Positions 10,189 through 23,127 of a stretch of 64,000 bases of DNA are shown here, piece after piece. Each line of letters opens with the position of its first letter. Position 1 is the stretch's first letter. Under the pieces are notes generated by a model that made no database searches, was not told where the DNA came from, and saw nothing but the letters and a program-made list of their open reading frames with translations. The stretch is from Coprinellus micaceus (Eukaryota; Basidiomycota; Agaricomycetes; Agaricales; Psathyrellaceae). Where the stretch lies: positions 372,001-436,000 of the forward strand of contig OX596340.1 in assembly GCA_951394405.1 (NCBI GenBank), written 5' to 3'. Made by a program: the position numbers and the translations under genes.

Positions 10189-11295
10189 TCAGAGTGTCTT
10201 CTTGAACCAGGCAACAGTATCCTCCAGAGCTTTCTCGTATTGCTCCACGAGCTCTGGATATTTGTGATTCGGGCGGCAAGCGAAGCCGTGTTGAGTTCCT
10301 GATCCACACCGCCCAAGTCAGCTTGGAATCGCAACTGAAGGGAACTTTTGTGCATACCTGGATAGTCCTTAAACTCATACTCGACCCCGTTTCCTGCCTC
10401 CTTCTTTCTTGCCAGTTCAGCCTCGGCGTTTATTCGCACTTCCGATGCAAGGAAAATGTCAACTAGGAGCGTAAGCAACGAATCCGTCAATGAAGGGCTT
10501 GCTCGATGAATGTAATGAGGGCGGCAGGTACGCACCCTCAGGGCACACCCAGGCACACGGGACTTTGATTGCGCGCACTTGCTCCATCGTGAACGGTCCT
10601 GGCTGGGCTATCACAACGGTATTGACGAAGTCGGTCGAAGCGAGGCGGATGGCGATGGCACCACCAAAGCAGTATCTGGCGGTCATTCGTGTCAGGATCC
10701 AGCTCCCCGGACCAACGCGTGCGGACGTACCCGACAGCACCAACCTTCTCATATGTTTTCTTCTCTTTCACTAACGCAAAGAACTGGACGCGAAGTCAAT
10801 AAACGGGAGATAGGCTCAGTGGGTGACCCACCGACGCGAGCCTTGCGTCCACGACCGACGCGCGATTCCGGATGAAACCAAGGATGGCAGGAATCCCATT
10901 CTTGAAAATGAACTTGATCCAATCCAGCACCGTCGCCTTCTGATCGGCCTTGTCCGGCATGTTCATCGCGTCAAGAGGAACAATTGGGCGCCCTGCAGCG
11001 TAACACGGCTCGCATTGAACAAATGCTGGAAGGAAATGCGAACTGCATCTGGTACTGACTGACCTGCGAAGTAGTCCGGCACCCAGACGTCACACCCGAC
11101 ATCCTTCGCGATTCTGTCCGCGATAATCTTGCAGTTCTTCAGCGGGAGGCCGAACCCGTCTGTGAGGAGAACCACGGCGCGCTTATCATCAGCGACGGAG
11201 CCGGGTGTGAAATAGGCGCCCAGGAAGTCTGCCTGTATGGAGCCCACCGGCTCCCCTGGGAGTTCATAGCCTTCAACGCACTTCGGGCAAGACAT
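10189..11295 (-). CDS. dienelactone hydrolase family protein
   Basis: Alpha/beta hydrolase of the carboxymethylenebutenolidase type; the family opens lactone rings in aromatic catabolism and includes many fungal esterases of unknown substrate. Exons 11295-11064, 10992-10832, 10783-10731, 10675-10536, 10462-10358, 10298-10189 sum to 801 nt (266 residues). The nucleophile is Cys151 in VGYCFGG, created across an intron, and the catalytic His is 234 in PGTQHGFACRP. An Asp completes the triad in this family, but I cannot place it with certainty. The N-terminus MSCPKCVEGYELPGEP is typical of fungal members. No signal peptide, so intracellular. All exons join in frame. Confidence 0.93.
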
Positions 11296-11976
11296 GGTAA
11301 CGAGTGGGTTGATGAGTTGGCTGTTGACGAATAAGAGCGCGTAGAGGTGGCGTCCTGCGTGGGACAATGACAAGACAATGAGTAAAGCACTATAAATTGA
11401 TGGACAAGTCCCCTTTTGGACTTGTTTCGGACAGTTGAACGTAGGTCAGGGCTGGCTCTTGGAGGAATTTATTTCAGGTGGATCAGCGTGCATTAATACT
11501 ATGCGGTATTGTAAATAGCTGCTGCGTGGAGGTTTCCTGTACGCCGAAGCGCGAAGCGCGAAGCGTCTCCTGGGACTTCGGAACCCATTTCCATCCCACA
11601 CACCGTTTTAAGCGCCGACGTGTACTCTCGGCTTCGCAGGGTTATTTATGACCATTGATGCGGGGGTTAGTGTAGACCTTGCCGGAGATGTTCGTCCGTA
11701 CTATGTAGCACCCATCCAGGTATAAAAATACAATCAGTTTCATACTATTGTTAGCCTTTCCTCCTCCGATTAACTTCTCAAGTTCGAGCATCGTTGTTGG
11801 GGCCCCAGACCTCGACTGTCATGGAATGTTTCCTACGCCTTCCACGAATGCGTTTCTCCCCAAATAGTTTCATGTTCTCCCTTTGTAATTTCCAGTTGAA
11901 GCCTTGAAAGCGATGCCGTCAGCAACGCCATGCAGGCGGGTACTAACTTACCTCAGCCCAGGCCGCCCAGTCACTT
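11296..11976. other. intergenic, promoter of the hydrolase
   Basis: About 680 bp between the hydrolase start and the 3' end of the ThDP enzyme. Includes a short tandem GCGCGAA repeat near 11550-11568. No ORF with support. Confidence 0.55.
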
Positions 11977-14273
11977 CTATATTCCATCGAGAATATAGTC
12001 TAGCACTGCGCATCGTCGCTCTTCCAACACCATCCTAACCGCATCGTCCATCGTCTTCTCGAGTTCGGCCTTCCCACCATCGACTGCCGGTGTCCCCGAA
12101 GTGTCAGGATTCGTACCCGCTTCCTGTTGTTCACCGCCAACCTTCTTCCCCCAGGCCCAGCCAGATGAGGCAGCGACAGCGATCTGCGAGTAGTCCGGGC
12201 AAGCAGGCCCAAATCCAGTGTGTAGAACGTCCGCGGGAACGCTCGAGAGAAGTTGGCTATCGAGCCCGACAGGATGGACCGCGAGCATCGAGAGTTTCGG
12301 CCCCTAAAAGATCTGTGAGAACTCACCGAGGAGTTGAGATATTCATTTAACATACCCTCCACCCTCCATTGTTCAAGACAATCGTGAGGAAAGGCTAGGG
12401 CCAATCATCGACCGAGTCAGGCAACGGACAAGGTGAGGCATTTACCACGCACCGTGTTGTACCTCCTTGCCATCCAATATACGGAACTCGGAATACCAAA
12501 CAAGAAACCCCCATCGCCGACAATCGCCACGACCAAGTCGAATTTGTTGGCTTGCTGTCCCCTTCCTTCCCCCGCACCGGAGCCATTGGCGGCCGTCGTG
12601 GAGTTGACGTTGGCGGAAGACAAAGATGGTGAAGGATGGCCTTCTGTGGGCACAGTTCCCCCGAGACTGGCACCGACTGCAGCAGCCAATGCCCAACCAA
12701 TCGACGACCCGCCTGAGGAGAGCATGTTCCCTGGAACCTCGGGCCGCATGTGCTCCCAGACGACCTGAAAGTTCGTAACTGTCTCGTTGAGGATCAAAGT
12801 TCTTTCTCCTCGGCTCGGTGTGAGCCTCTGAATAGTCTCGCGCAGCGTGCGAATGACGTTGGGGACGGTATACGTCGTGTGCAAAGGAGAACTGGGGGAG
12901 TCGGGAAGTGGAGCTCGAATGTTAGAGGTAAAGTCGAGCTCGAGCGCGTCCATGTCGCGAACGCGGCGGTTCCAGTTCTGCCTGAGCTTCCTGGAGCGTC
13001 GTTTCACGTCTTCGCCTTCTGTGATGAGGCCGGCGACGTCGGACTCCCGCACTGTGTCGAGGATTTGTCCCAGTGCTACTTCGGCGTCGGCATGGCAGAT
13101 CATCTCGGCTTCGCCCCTCCACCACCCCATTTGCACAGTCGTCTTGAGAGGGTCGCCTCCATCCAGCATGAATACTCGTGCGCCAAAACTCGGTCGCTGG
13201 TCCAAAGCAGGAATCCAAGTCAGGTCCGCGTCGACGACCAAGATTACGTCGGCTCGGCTCAGATACGTGAGGTCCTTTGCAGCCCCAGGTGACTTCAGTG
13301 ATTCTTCGAGCTCACTATCCGACGGAGGGGACGGAGTGAGGAAGGTAGGCGCGAGCCCAAACGGGTGGGAATGGGGAACCGATACAACGGACGGACACAC
13401 AGGAAGAATTGGAATCGCGAGAAGGCTAGAGAGCGCAAGCAGCGAACTCACAGCGTCGGGGTTTCTCCCCAGGTGTGAGGTAACGATAAGCGGGTGCTGA
13501 GCAGTGAGAAGTGCAGATGCGATGCGAGTCGTCGCGGTCGAGGAGAGGGCGGTGGGCTCAATAGAGGGCCAGATTTGCCGGGGGGTGGAGGCGAGGATTT
13601 CTTTGAAGGCCGAAGGATCCACTTCCTGTTCCATCACTTCGCGCCGGGCCCATAGGTAAACCGGGCCTTTCGGCTCGCTCGTTGCGCTGGGAAGTGTTAG
13701 ATGTAAGGAAGGGTAAGATGTGGGAAGGGGTCGCACATCTGGACGGCCCGACGGATCGCGCCTGGTATAGTGAGGGCACTGTGAAGCTGCGTAGTGTGCC
13801 TCATGTACTGCCGGACAATGGAGGGCTGGTCTGGGACGTCTGAAATCGAGGTCAAGATGCTGCCTTTTCTCTTCCACCAGACACTTGCCTTGAAGCCACA
13901 TAATCCACTCGTTGCGCGACCCTTTGTGCTCCCCTTCTGTACTAAAAGGCGAGGCGCCTGCATATATGATAACGGGGGCTCGATTGCGATCGACGTTATG
14001 AACCGCCCCTGCCAGTGCCTGGGTACCCACGTCGACGTGAACGATGACCAGTGCAGGCTTTCCGGTGACCTGGGCATACCCTTGAGCAGCGCTCAAGGCT
14101 ACCATCTCGTTCGGGCATATCACAATTGTTGGTTTGGTGCCCCCAGTCAGTCTTTGCCGGTCGAGATCCGCCAACAGCGCTGGGTGATCAGAACCCCAGT
14201 TGACGAAGGCATGTGTGACGCCAGTCTCGACGAGCGTCTTGAGAAAGACAGACGACGCTGTGAGAGTCGACAT
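11977..14273 (-). CDS. thiamine-diphosphate-dependent enzyme, acetolactate synthase/benzoylformate decarboxylase-like
   Basis: ThDP enzyme that would act on a 2-oxo acid; the exact substrate is not determined. Exons 14273-13889, 13839-13737, 13686-12453, 12394-12356, 12303-11977 total 2088 nt (695 residues). The N-terminal pyrimidine-binding domain has the catalytic Glu56 in CPNEMVALS. The C-terminal cofactor domain has VGDGGF (about residue 553) followed by IVLNNGG, the GDG..NN motif binding Mg and diphosphate, here split over two introns. Residues around 520-545 are a Ser/Gly/Ala-rich insertion. Intron 1 has a GC donor (AAG|GCAAGT..TTTCAG); using it is required to keep QDVPDQPSIV in frame. 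No organelle signal is obvious. Biosynthetic mitochondrial acetolactate synthase is less likely because the ends are divergent. Confidence 0.9.
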
Positions 14274-16875
14274 GGATGAGGGAAGAGATAGTCAGATTAG
14301 AGAAGCGGCAGAAAACTGAGGGTGGGGCCATTAGAAGAGCGGAATATAGAAGATGAGAATCCTGAGGGGCCCACACGAGATGGTCATCTGACAAGGCGTA
14401 CATCTCTGCATCCAGCATACGTCTTTGGCCTTTCAAAGGCCACCCGATTGAATTAAAGTGGGGGGAAATCTGTGATAGTTTGTTTTGGTAGTCCGAGCGA
14501 AAGGTCCAACGCAGGCGTTTGATTTGGGAACGGTCAAGGTGGAGGTTCCCAGAACATATCCGAGTCAGCCCGCAAGGTACGTGACATCGCAGCCCAAAGA
14601 CGCTGTACCGTTTCAAACTTGCAGATGGCTTGAAGGCCTAGACCATGATCAGGTTCGAGCTGGAGGGTATGATAATGATGAAGCTGCACAACTTGAACCA
14701 AGCGTTTAAACTTTAGCTTGACCGTTTGAACCAAGTTAGTCACGTGAAGCCTTCGGCTTGGCGCTCCGGGTCGAGCTTCCAGAATTCCAAGCCGCCTTTG
14801 AATTTGAATGCCGACCCTGACCTTTAGAGTACAGAAGGGGTGAGCGATCTTTCAACACGCAACTGCATACTAGGGGAGCTTTGGGGAACCTCCGGCCTCA
14901 TTCCATGCACTTCAGGAACTGGCAACGATTGTGCAGTTGGCATGGTGGCTCATTCATGGGAAATATCATTCCTCGGAAACGTGGTCGAGAGAGTTCCAGA
15001 CTATTCGGATCCACGAGAGTATACGTCAAGACGCATCCGAGGTCCTCAAGGCTCATCTCCGTTGATGTCACGTCAGCCCGTCTATGGGCGCTAATCACCG
15101 CATCAACCTCTCGAAATGATAAGAATGGTCAAGAAGGGGTTTACTTTGGTAGGATAAGGGGAAAAACGTGAGGAATAGCCGGAGGCGGAGAGAGTACTAC
15201 CCTTGGATCACCTTTCCCAGAGGAATGAGAGGGTTGACGGAGGGCGATACAGGCCGAGAATCCACGGCGCCTATTGCTCTCGAGTGATGAGAAGGGTACA
15301 AATCAGCTCACAAGGTCGAAGGATGGTGAGGAACGCTTCTAAGACGCGCACATGGCAAACAAGCATGTTACCTTGATCACAAGGAGAAGGATGGATTGGG
15401 GAAGGCGTCTCTCGATGGAGTGCTAGACATCCAAAAAGTCTCATGGCGACTTCGCGAAAGTTGTTACTCTCCGGTTCCTATCCCACCGGAGTCGGGTGTC
15501 AAGTACATATCGTCTTGCCAAATGTACGTTATTTCTCAAGGAAAGCACCCACTTAATAGGCAGTGGGCTGTGCGAGGGGTGGGGAAATTTACGTTCCCAT
15601 TACGCTAGTCACAACGGTATACGCCCACTTGGGATCAGAGCCCGGGTGGAGTAGTTGGAATCGGTGAAACTTCTCCCATCTGTCGAAGTACCGACCCTTC
15701 CCTGTGTGAGTCTCGGGTTCCACAGAGGCCGAGATGTCAGTAGACGGAGAAGAACGAGTATAATAGTCCAGGGACTTGCGTGAAGTAGTTAATAAAGGAA
15801 TAATTAACCCGCGTGGTCCTGACGTGACAATGGCGGTTGGGTATTTATCGTTGTCTACGAGTCCAATGGCAACTTGAGGTCTTCCTAATGTGACCCTCAC
15901 ACAGCAGAATCTTGGAACCTCCCAACTAATGACAATCCAACGTCGAGCAAGAGGCGTCGTCGAATCTTACAGGTTTTGCAATAACCCCACTGGCAGGCCC
16001 CTAATTTTACGGTAGTATTGAGAACGTCAAGTGACAATCCAACCTCCGTTACGGAGGTGATAAATAAAGGACGCTGAGCACAGAGGTCTCCACTCACCGC
16101 CCATAGCCACAGCTGCGCGGCCACAGTGATGTGACCCTCAGCTAGCCACCTCCACCGAGGGTCGAAGGACACCGACGCGGATGAGCTGCGAACAGGTTTA
16201 TTAAAGGAACGGGAGCCGTCCAGGTGGTAGGGAGGCAGACATCCTTAATTGAGTCAAAATACCCCGAGGTTCTCATTCTCCAGAACAGATATGTATCTCT
16301 CAGCTGACCGGCCTTGAGAATAATCAAGGTATATGACCTCTTTTGCGCGAGCGAACTGACGCCGATGCTCCCCGTCCAATGGAGTATCTTACGGGAAGTG
16401 CCCTTTAAAGGAGTTAATTATCGTGTCGAGCGGCCTTGGAAGAGCAAACAAGGTCCGGGTGCACAAGAACCTCTATTGACGACAGGTAGGACTAGAAAGC
16501 TGGATGACGCGGAGTACGCGGTGAATATAATAGGTATACAATAAAGGGCTCGAAAAAGCGTGAAGTGATGTAGAGACTGGGTGCGAACAGGAACGCGAAT
16601 GCTACAATGGGTGCATGATAGAAGGAATGGAATGTTCAAGTGTTGCAAGGGGTATCGAGGCTGTCGGAGCCGTATGTGTGCTGTTGGTGAGGAAATATTG
16701 AGAGCGAAGAATATACAATGGATGTAGGCATGACGAGATCATGAAGGAGAGTGAGCGAAGGTAAATAGAGAGGAAGGCTATTACGAAGTAGAAAGGAAAG
16801 GAGTGGAAGTGTGTCGTCGATTTTCATGTGCAGAGTAGTAGGGTGTAAGGTGGAGGGTGCAGCAGGAGAAGGCAG
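14274..16875. other. 2.6 kb gene-poor region
   Basis: No ORF here shows a domain, a paralogue or a consistent exon chain. Predicted short ORFs overlap on both strands. It includes the promoter of the ThDP enzyme near 14,280-14,700 and an AT-rich patch near 16,540-16,800. No repeat with clear ends was seen. Confidence 0.5.
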
Positions 16876-18088
16876 TCAAATTTCTCGCCAGAGAAGGTCC
16901 GCGCCGGTGTCGATACCCATATTGACGGTAAAGGCTCCATTCACAACAGTGACCAACGTCCTTTCGAAGTCAAGAACAAAGACAACCGTAGTGACTGTGG
17001 GGCAGTACAGTCTAAGCTCCTTGGCCAAGGCGCGAAAGGCTTCGGTCGCCGAAGGTGGCGGCTCCCACTCTGATATCTCCAACTCGATTGTTTGAAGAAC
17101 AGGAAGGCGCATGAGCAATCCGTAGAATCTCAAACGCTGTATACCTTGTTAGATTGGTAAGGAGGGTTAACGCATAATGACTCACCTCCTGGCCGTCGAC
17201 GGGTAGCACTAATGTGCCGAGGTACCGCAGATCGCTGCTGGTCCCTTTCGTACTGATGACTGTACGAAGGAGCTCCATGGCGAAGGCTTCGTCATAGGAC
17301 GAATCTGCGATGTCGAGAGAGCGAATGGTGCGTGAAGAAAGAGATATACTGCGGAATAGACGGCCCATCTCGTCTCTTTTCTCTCCCATATCAGTCCTGG
17401 AGAAGCATGTTTTGAGGCGGGTAATGGGGCGGTGCAGTGCGAGGGCGTCAACGGCTTCAGAGAATGTGCATTCCAGAGTCGTAAGGTGCGGCATAGAAGA
17501 GGCGTCCAGGGTCGTGGTGGAGGGTGAAGGCGTGTCAGTCGTGTCAGTCGTTCTGCTGGGGGTGGGGGCCTTCTTGAAGTCTAGAATGTATAGGTCTCGA
17601 AGTCCGGTTTGGGTGTTGAGGAAGTGGATAAGGTCGTCGTCCCAGTCGAAGTCACAATGAAATGTGTGAAGCATGAAGGAAGTGTCTCGCAGGATCGCTG
17701 CATGAGCGGGGATGGGGGAATTCTGCGAGTGAATGATGAATGATTTCAGACTGGTCGTATTCCGGAGGGCCGCCTCTATTCCTTGCCATATCTCCTCTGG
17801 CATTTCCACGTCTCGACTCTCGTTGGAATCTTCATTACTACCATCCGATTCTTCTCCCTCCATTAGTGAGATCGTCAGGGCATGAACTAGGCATGCCAGA
17901 CGCGGCGAGTTGACAAGAGTCGACGACCAAGCAAGTATAGCCTCAGGATTCGATAGGTGGATGGTTTTGTAGAGCGCCCGCTCCGCGACCCGCCGAAACG
18001 ACTTTGAGACCCTGCAAAGAAGTGCGACTTCGGAGCGACTGCCGGTGTGGTTCACGATGATACTGATGGCTTCCAGAGTCAACTCCAT
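16876..18088 (-). CDS. F-box/LRR-like hypothetical protein
   Basis: Resembles the large Agaricomycete family of F-box-like proteins followed by degenerate leucine-rich repeats; such proteins may act as SCF ubiquitin ligase adaptors. Exons 18088-17186 and 17136-16876 total 1164 nt (387 residues). The N-terminal block MELTLEAISIIVNHTG, then VALLCRVSKSFRRVAERALYKTI, is F-box-like in pattern: a helix, then CRVSK and the A/LY motif. The rest has irregular Leu-rich segments, with acidic (EGEESDGSNEDSNESRD) and Thr/Ser-rich (TTDTTDTPSPSTTT) low-complexity stretches. I start at the ATG at 18088; the longer frame upstream begins with GTG. The intron is 49 bp. Function is inferred from family pattern only. 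Confidence 0.75.
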
Positions 18089-19930
18089 GCAAAATGGAGC
18101 ATGTCCTGCGAATTGGGACAGGGGTGAACGGTTGAGGTCGGGCACAGAGATACCGACGCACCAGCTCCCACCAGGAGAGAAATATGCGAGCTATAAGAAC
18201 ACCGCCGTCGACAAATAACGCGCGTCAGCAGGCAGGAGGCGAGCTGAGGGGGACTTGACGGGGCCGGCGTCTTAGGTGGATGCTGGAAAGTCGCGAGAGG
18301 TCAGTCGATAGAGCCATGACGGAGGAAAGAGTATTGACCGTACCAGAGGTAAAGAAGCCCGAAACACATTGCATGTCGCTCCCGATGGCATATATATGTC
18401 TGTCCCATCGTGGAAATCCAACGGCGGTGGCATTTCGGAATCCAAGGCGATCTCCGTATTCATCAATGCTTTTGCGCCTTTCTTCCCAAGCCGCTGACGC
18501 AGTAAGCCTATAAACCTTATGTAGGGCGGTCTCCCTCTCAAAGCCAAACGGAATCAAACTTCCTCCACAGAGGTTCCACCACAGTTCGCCTAATGTCGCC
18601 CTCTGTCCGTCTCGAGCGCCTTCGCGACATCTCGACGGAAGCCATTCCACGTGGAAGCCATGCGTTTCTCGCGTGGTATAGGCTTCATTCATGACATCTC
18701 CGGGAGTGTCGTCCTGGAGCAACCATTGATAACGGGCACGCGTTACTATGAAAGCGCCTCCACAGCAACAGGGGAGGCAAGGTGACCTGGAGAAGGTGAA
18801 GAACGAATTGGAGCCCATCCTCGGTCACCATACTTACTCAGGTTTACGAGAGGGTCGCGAAGCCGGCGTACCGTCACTGTAAACGGAGTTTTTGTTTTCC
18901 AGTTCAGCGCCCCGGAAGTTTGATGAAAAGAACGTTTTACTCACGAGATTGCCGAGCGCAGTGGGAGCCGCCTTGGCCTGCTGGACGTGCAGGCCATGGG
19001 TCGAACTAAACCACCTGCGTGCTTCATCGAGGGCTAGTTACTTACTGGGACGCAGATCGCGGCCACCTTAAAGAAGTCGTGCAACGTGATATCACATTCC
19101 CTTTTGCTCCTCCGCCGACCGAGGGCACCGAACCAATCACGATTTGTGACACAAAGGTACATACCCGAACTTCCATCCTACTGTGTCTGAGTATCATCGG
19201 GGCCCGGCGGTAGACTCGTAATGTGCGTCGCAATTGGGGAGCTTGTCTCCGGCGTTTCGCCACGTTGACAGCATCCCCAACCTTTGCGGGGCCATGTGAA
19301 CCAGTTTGTTGACGTTGCTGGACGATTGCCAGCCAACGCTACGCTCAGGGGCAATGGCTGACTAACTGGTTCTATGGAACGTATCGCGCTCAATGAAACG
19401 TTCAGGCCAGGGCTTCAGGCTTGGGGACATACCTCTGTTACAGCCCTACAAGGACGGTCCTGACGTCTGAAAGGAGCTGGGCTTGGAAACGAAGTCCCCA
19501 CCAAGTCTCCGCATGAGACTAGTCTCCTGTAGTCAGACTGTACGATTCCGTGTTTGGATCCCTGAAGGGAACACTCAGCAACTCGAAAGTCCGGAAATGC
19601 GGGAAAGTGTGCCAGTGATAGCCCCACGTTATGGCCGCAACAAGTACAGAGAACTTGCGGGAGTGAAGACTATAACACCGGCACAGGGCAGTTGACCGGG
19701 TGAGTTCTCGTGAAATGGAACTTCGTGTGTTAGAGTGATTCCACGCATAGACGCGGCAATGGTTCAGTTGGGTCGACTTGATTGAAAAACCAATTAGTCT
19801 GTGACCGGAAAGGGTAGATTAGAGAAGCAGTTACTTCTCCCCGGTCGTCGCACGATATCCCATACTTGACGCCTTTCGAGGCATTCGAGGATCCTCAAGA
19901 GTATTTGGGCCAGCAACGAGAAGTCGACGT
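18089..19930. other. intergenic with an unassigned 197-codon ORF
   Basis: The longest ORF is 18818-18225 on the minus strand (ATG start, about 197 codons, with Cys-rich LPCCCGG near its start). It matches no family I know and has no paralogue here, so it may be chance or an exon. The remainder to 19,930 has no supported gene. Confidence 0.4.
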
Positions 19931-20620
19931 TCATTCAAGCTTTTCCAATTCTTCCAGCCGTGACAATACAACATCCTTGCTCGTCTCTTCAATCTCGCCA
20001 GCCAAGAATATCTCGTCCAAGATAGCATATACCTGGTCAAAATGAGTTAAGAAGGGGTAAATGAGGGAATCGACGCACTTTGTAGAAGTTGAAGACCAGG
20101 TCTAGCTCACAGACGTTGTCGAAGAACGAGTCTGGACGGGGAAGCCATTTGCCGTCAGTCGTACGGGTGCGATCTGAAGGATACACGCACCTAGAACCTC
20201 TACAAAGAGGTGAATAGCCTCAAGGTATGCCAGTTCATTGTCATTTGCATCCACGCAAACGCAGAAGAAGAGCCCCGCGTATCTCCTGTAAACGATTTTG
20301 TAATTTCGGAACTGCAAATATGTTAGTGGGTGGGGCACAGTTCGCGACCCAGAGCAGTTCACCTCCACAAAGTTGGACTGGTATTTCTGGTCTCGAGGCG
20401 CTACTAGCCTGTGCACTTCCCCTCGAAGACGAACCTAGGGGCGCATGAGGGTAATGTCATAGGCTATTGGGCCTGCAAACCATACCTTCTCGTCATCGTC
20501 ATACGGCACATACCATTTGGATAGTCGTGTCTTGCCTTGCCTGTTCTACTTCTTGTTAGCGTCGACACTTGGATCCCGGGAAATGAAGACATTCACCTGG
20601 ACCAGAATGAATCTAATCAT
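19931..20620 (-). CDS. AP-2 complex sigma subunit (clathrin adaptor small chain)
   Basis: Small subunit of the plasma-membrane AP-2 adaptor; it stabilises the core and helps bind dileucine cargo signals in endocytosis. Exons 20620-20597 (24 nt, MIRFILVQ), 20545-20486, 20434-20363, 20311-20191, 20131-20079, 20032-19931 total 432 nt, 143 residues, the family's usual length. Conserved blocks appear in order: [76 protein letters not shown] and [18 protein letters not shown]. The first exon is a micro-exon fixed by the invariant N-terminus. Divergent from the BTB gene that starts 205 bp away. Confidence 0.97.
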
Positions 20621-20824
20621 CGTTCATGATAGTTACTGTTCAAGTCTGGCGGCCTCAGGGGTTACCCCCGAATTGTTTGCCATCAGGATCTGGGGCAAGC
20701 AAACGATGCAACTCGCCGTCACGTTCAAGTTGGCCTCATCTTCCAGGTTTCCCCATCTCACTGTTCTCAAAACGTCTTCTGCGTCCTGGGGCTTGCGTCT
20801 CGAAGAATAACGTCCTTCTACTCT

Positions 20825-21948
20825 ATGGAATCGACCCATAAACGGAGGAGGACGAGCCCAGGACCTGTGCACGACGAGTGCAAGCCCTATGCGACGCGTT
20901 CAGCATTCGTTTGGTTCGACGACGGGAATATCATTCTCCAGGTTGAAAACAAGAAATTCAGGGTTCACAAAAGTATTCTGGCACTCCATTCATCTATCTT
21001 GAGCGACATGTTTATGCTGGGCAAACCGGACGCTGACATGGAGTCGGACTCTGTCGAGGACGGTTGCCCAGTTGTGGAGATGAAGGACGACTCGGCGAGC
21101 GAATGGGAAGAGCTGTTGTCTCTGATCTACCATGGATATAGGTACGCGGCAAGAAAGTGATGCTTCTGAGCCAGCCTTTCATGACAACAACAGGAAGACC
21201 AGACCGAACGAGGCCCTTTCCTTTGTTCAGATTTCTGCTATGCTCCGCCTAGGCCACAAATACGGCTTCAAGGCCTACCGTCAGGAGGCCCTGGAGCGCT
21301 TCGTCGATGCCTTTGGATCGGACTGGGACACTGTCGTGATCAACGACGAGGGAGACATCGATACGGACAAGATGCGGATGGACGACGGGCACTCGTGGTC
21401 GGACGTCGTCAACCTCACGTTTGATCTGCGCATCAGACAGTCGCTTCCGCTGGTATGCTTCAATGCCATTGCGCACAAGGACTACCCTGTGGGTAGCATT
21501 AATAAGTGAACAGGAGAACGCCTCTGACCCTGACCAATCACAGTCTTACCTGTTTGAAGGGACGAAAAGCAAAAATGGCACCGTCTCTCGCGTCCATCCT
21601 GACATCCAGCGACAACTTCTCTGTGCTCAGGGCAGCCTCTTCTGTGCACTTCGCCGCCACAGTTTCTCCTGGATGTTCATCTCTGTGCCCTATTGTACCT
21701 GCGAAGGCGACGATTGCCAAGCCGCCCTGACAGCATGTATCGACCGGACGTACGCGCCCAAGCTGGATGTGGCGAAGGGGCTTATGATCTGGGATGATAT
21801 CGACTCTGATGGACTGTGCGACAATTGCAAAGAAGAGGCTCAGGCGAGCTTTGAGGCGGGTCGAGACGCTCTCTGGACCATGCTACCGTCGGTCTTTGGT
21901 TTGCCGCCCTGGGATGTGCTCGACGGCGGCCATGAAGACGAAGATTGA
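20825..21948 (+). CDS. BTB/POZ domain protein (BTB-2)
   Basis: Fungal BTB protein, function unknown. Exons 20825-21141, 21194-21488, 21544-21948 total 1017 nt (338 residues). The BTB core starts FVWFDDGNIILQVENKKFRVHKSIL, with the second-exon block MLRLGHKYGFKAYRQEALERF. The third exon is Cys-rich (YCTCEGDDCQAAL..CDNCKEEAQ) and ends in WDVLDGGHEDED. It is the most divergent of the four BTB genes, but its exon boundaries fall at the same places. An N-terminal basic KRRR stretch may serve as a nuclear signal. Shares a 204-bp divergent promoter with AP-2 sigma. Confidence 0.85.
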
Positions 21949-23127
21949 AGACAGTTTTCAAAGCCGGCCTATCTGCGATTCTCTTACATTCTGGACTCAG
22001 TGAACAGTGGAGCCATTGACAAACTTGATGGATGCATGAGAATATTCCTGGTTTCCGGTCGTAATTCCTACAACACTCGCTCTGCTTGTCCATGTGCTCT
22101 GTGGACTGGGGTATACGTTTCGCCGTGCTCCCAGACCTGCCCCATTCCCCCCTTTTCAGATCCCTTCTTTGTGCTTACCATGATATACATCTCAAGGCCC
22201 TTTGATGGACCGAAGCGCGTGCCGCCCAGCGCCATTGAAATCGTCACAGGAAACCGTCAGGTGGTTCAACCACTCGACGTTTACACATATCGATAATCTG
22301 TCGACTCCAAAATGCTGGGCTTCCATTCGCCCAACCTCGATGCCAGCTCAGTTTCTACTTCTTGCAAGTATTGATGCATGTTGTAGGTCGGTTTCTTCAA
22401 GACTGGATGGCGCTTTGGCATAGGGAGGGGGGTCAACCTTATTCCGGCTCGTGCACTTGGGACCGTCTCAACCCAGGTTCATCCATGTCTCACGATTTCT
22501 TCCACAGCCTCAGCGGTCCCATAAACATCAGTTACTCGCAGGCTCTGGGTCGCCACCGGAGTCAATGTTCGAGGATAATGATCGACGCGTCTCGGGGCTC
22601 CAGATCAGCGAGGATGGTTTCACGACCCGAGTCGTCAAGTTCTTGACCAAATGGAAGTCGGATGCACCGCGATGGACAGATCAACTATCACTTCCCTGTT
22701 GTCCACCGGCTTCGACTATATGGCCGCCGGACGACCAACGGCAACCTCTGCAAGTCTCTTCACTTGCATGCAGTGCCTGTCGCTCCGATATTCAAAAAGA
22801 AGACCAGGGACACCTGGGGTTGTTCCTGAATAGTCCTGAATCCTCGCTTCTCCTCGTCCTGTCTTTTGGAGATCACCCGAGAACCATGCGCATCGCCAGG
22901 TCTCGGGCAAATTGGAAGGGGCGAAAGACGGCTAAACATCTCTTTGACTCCACTCGAAGCTGCAGGGAGATAGGTATCCTGTAGATCTCTCGCCTAGGCT
23001 CAAACGAGGCGGTACCTAGCAGAACGGACCTCTCTCACAACTGTCACCATCCAAGCATGCTCGAGCCCTATAAAACACGTCGGACAACTCCTAGTCGACC
23101 CAACAAACTCGACCCAGCATTTCAACG
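21949..23127. other. intergenic with uncertain ORFs
   Basis: Overlapping plus-strand frames cover 22,000-22,980 (longest 22451-22984, 177 codons), but none has a recognisable domain or a consistent exon chain. The end of the region is the lysozyme promoter, with a TATA box. Confidence 0.45.
23069..23075 (+). promoter_or_regulatory. TATA box of the lysozyme gene
   Basis: TATAAAA, 53-59 bp before the ATG at 23128, which is a normal spacing for a fungal Pol II core promoter. Confidence 0.6.

Noticed and set aside
12750..13500. Long plus-strand ORFs (180 and 217 codons) opposite the thiamine-diphosphate enzyme
   Set aside because: They are antisense shadows of an exon with clear ThDP-enzyme motifs.
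18225..18818. 197-codon minus-strand ORF as a gene
   Set aside because: ATG start and open frame only; composition and lack of any recognisable motif leave it as unassigned.
22451..22984. 177-codon ORF before the lysozyme
   Set aside because: No domain, start context or paralogue, and three overlapping frames are equally open; not enough to call a gene.
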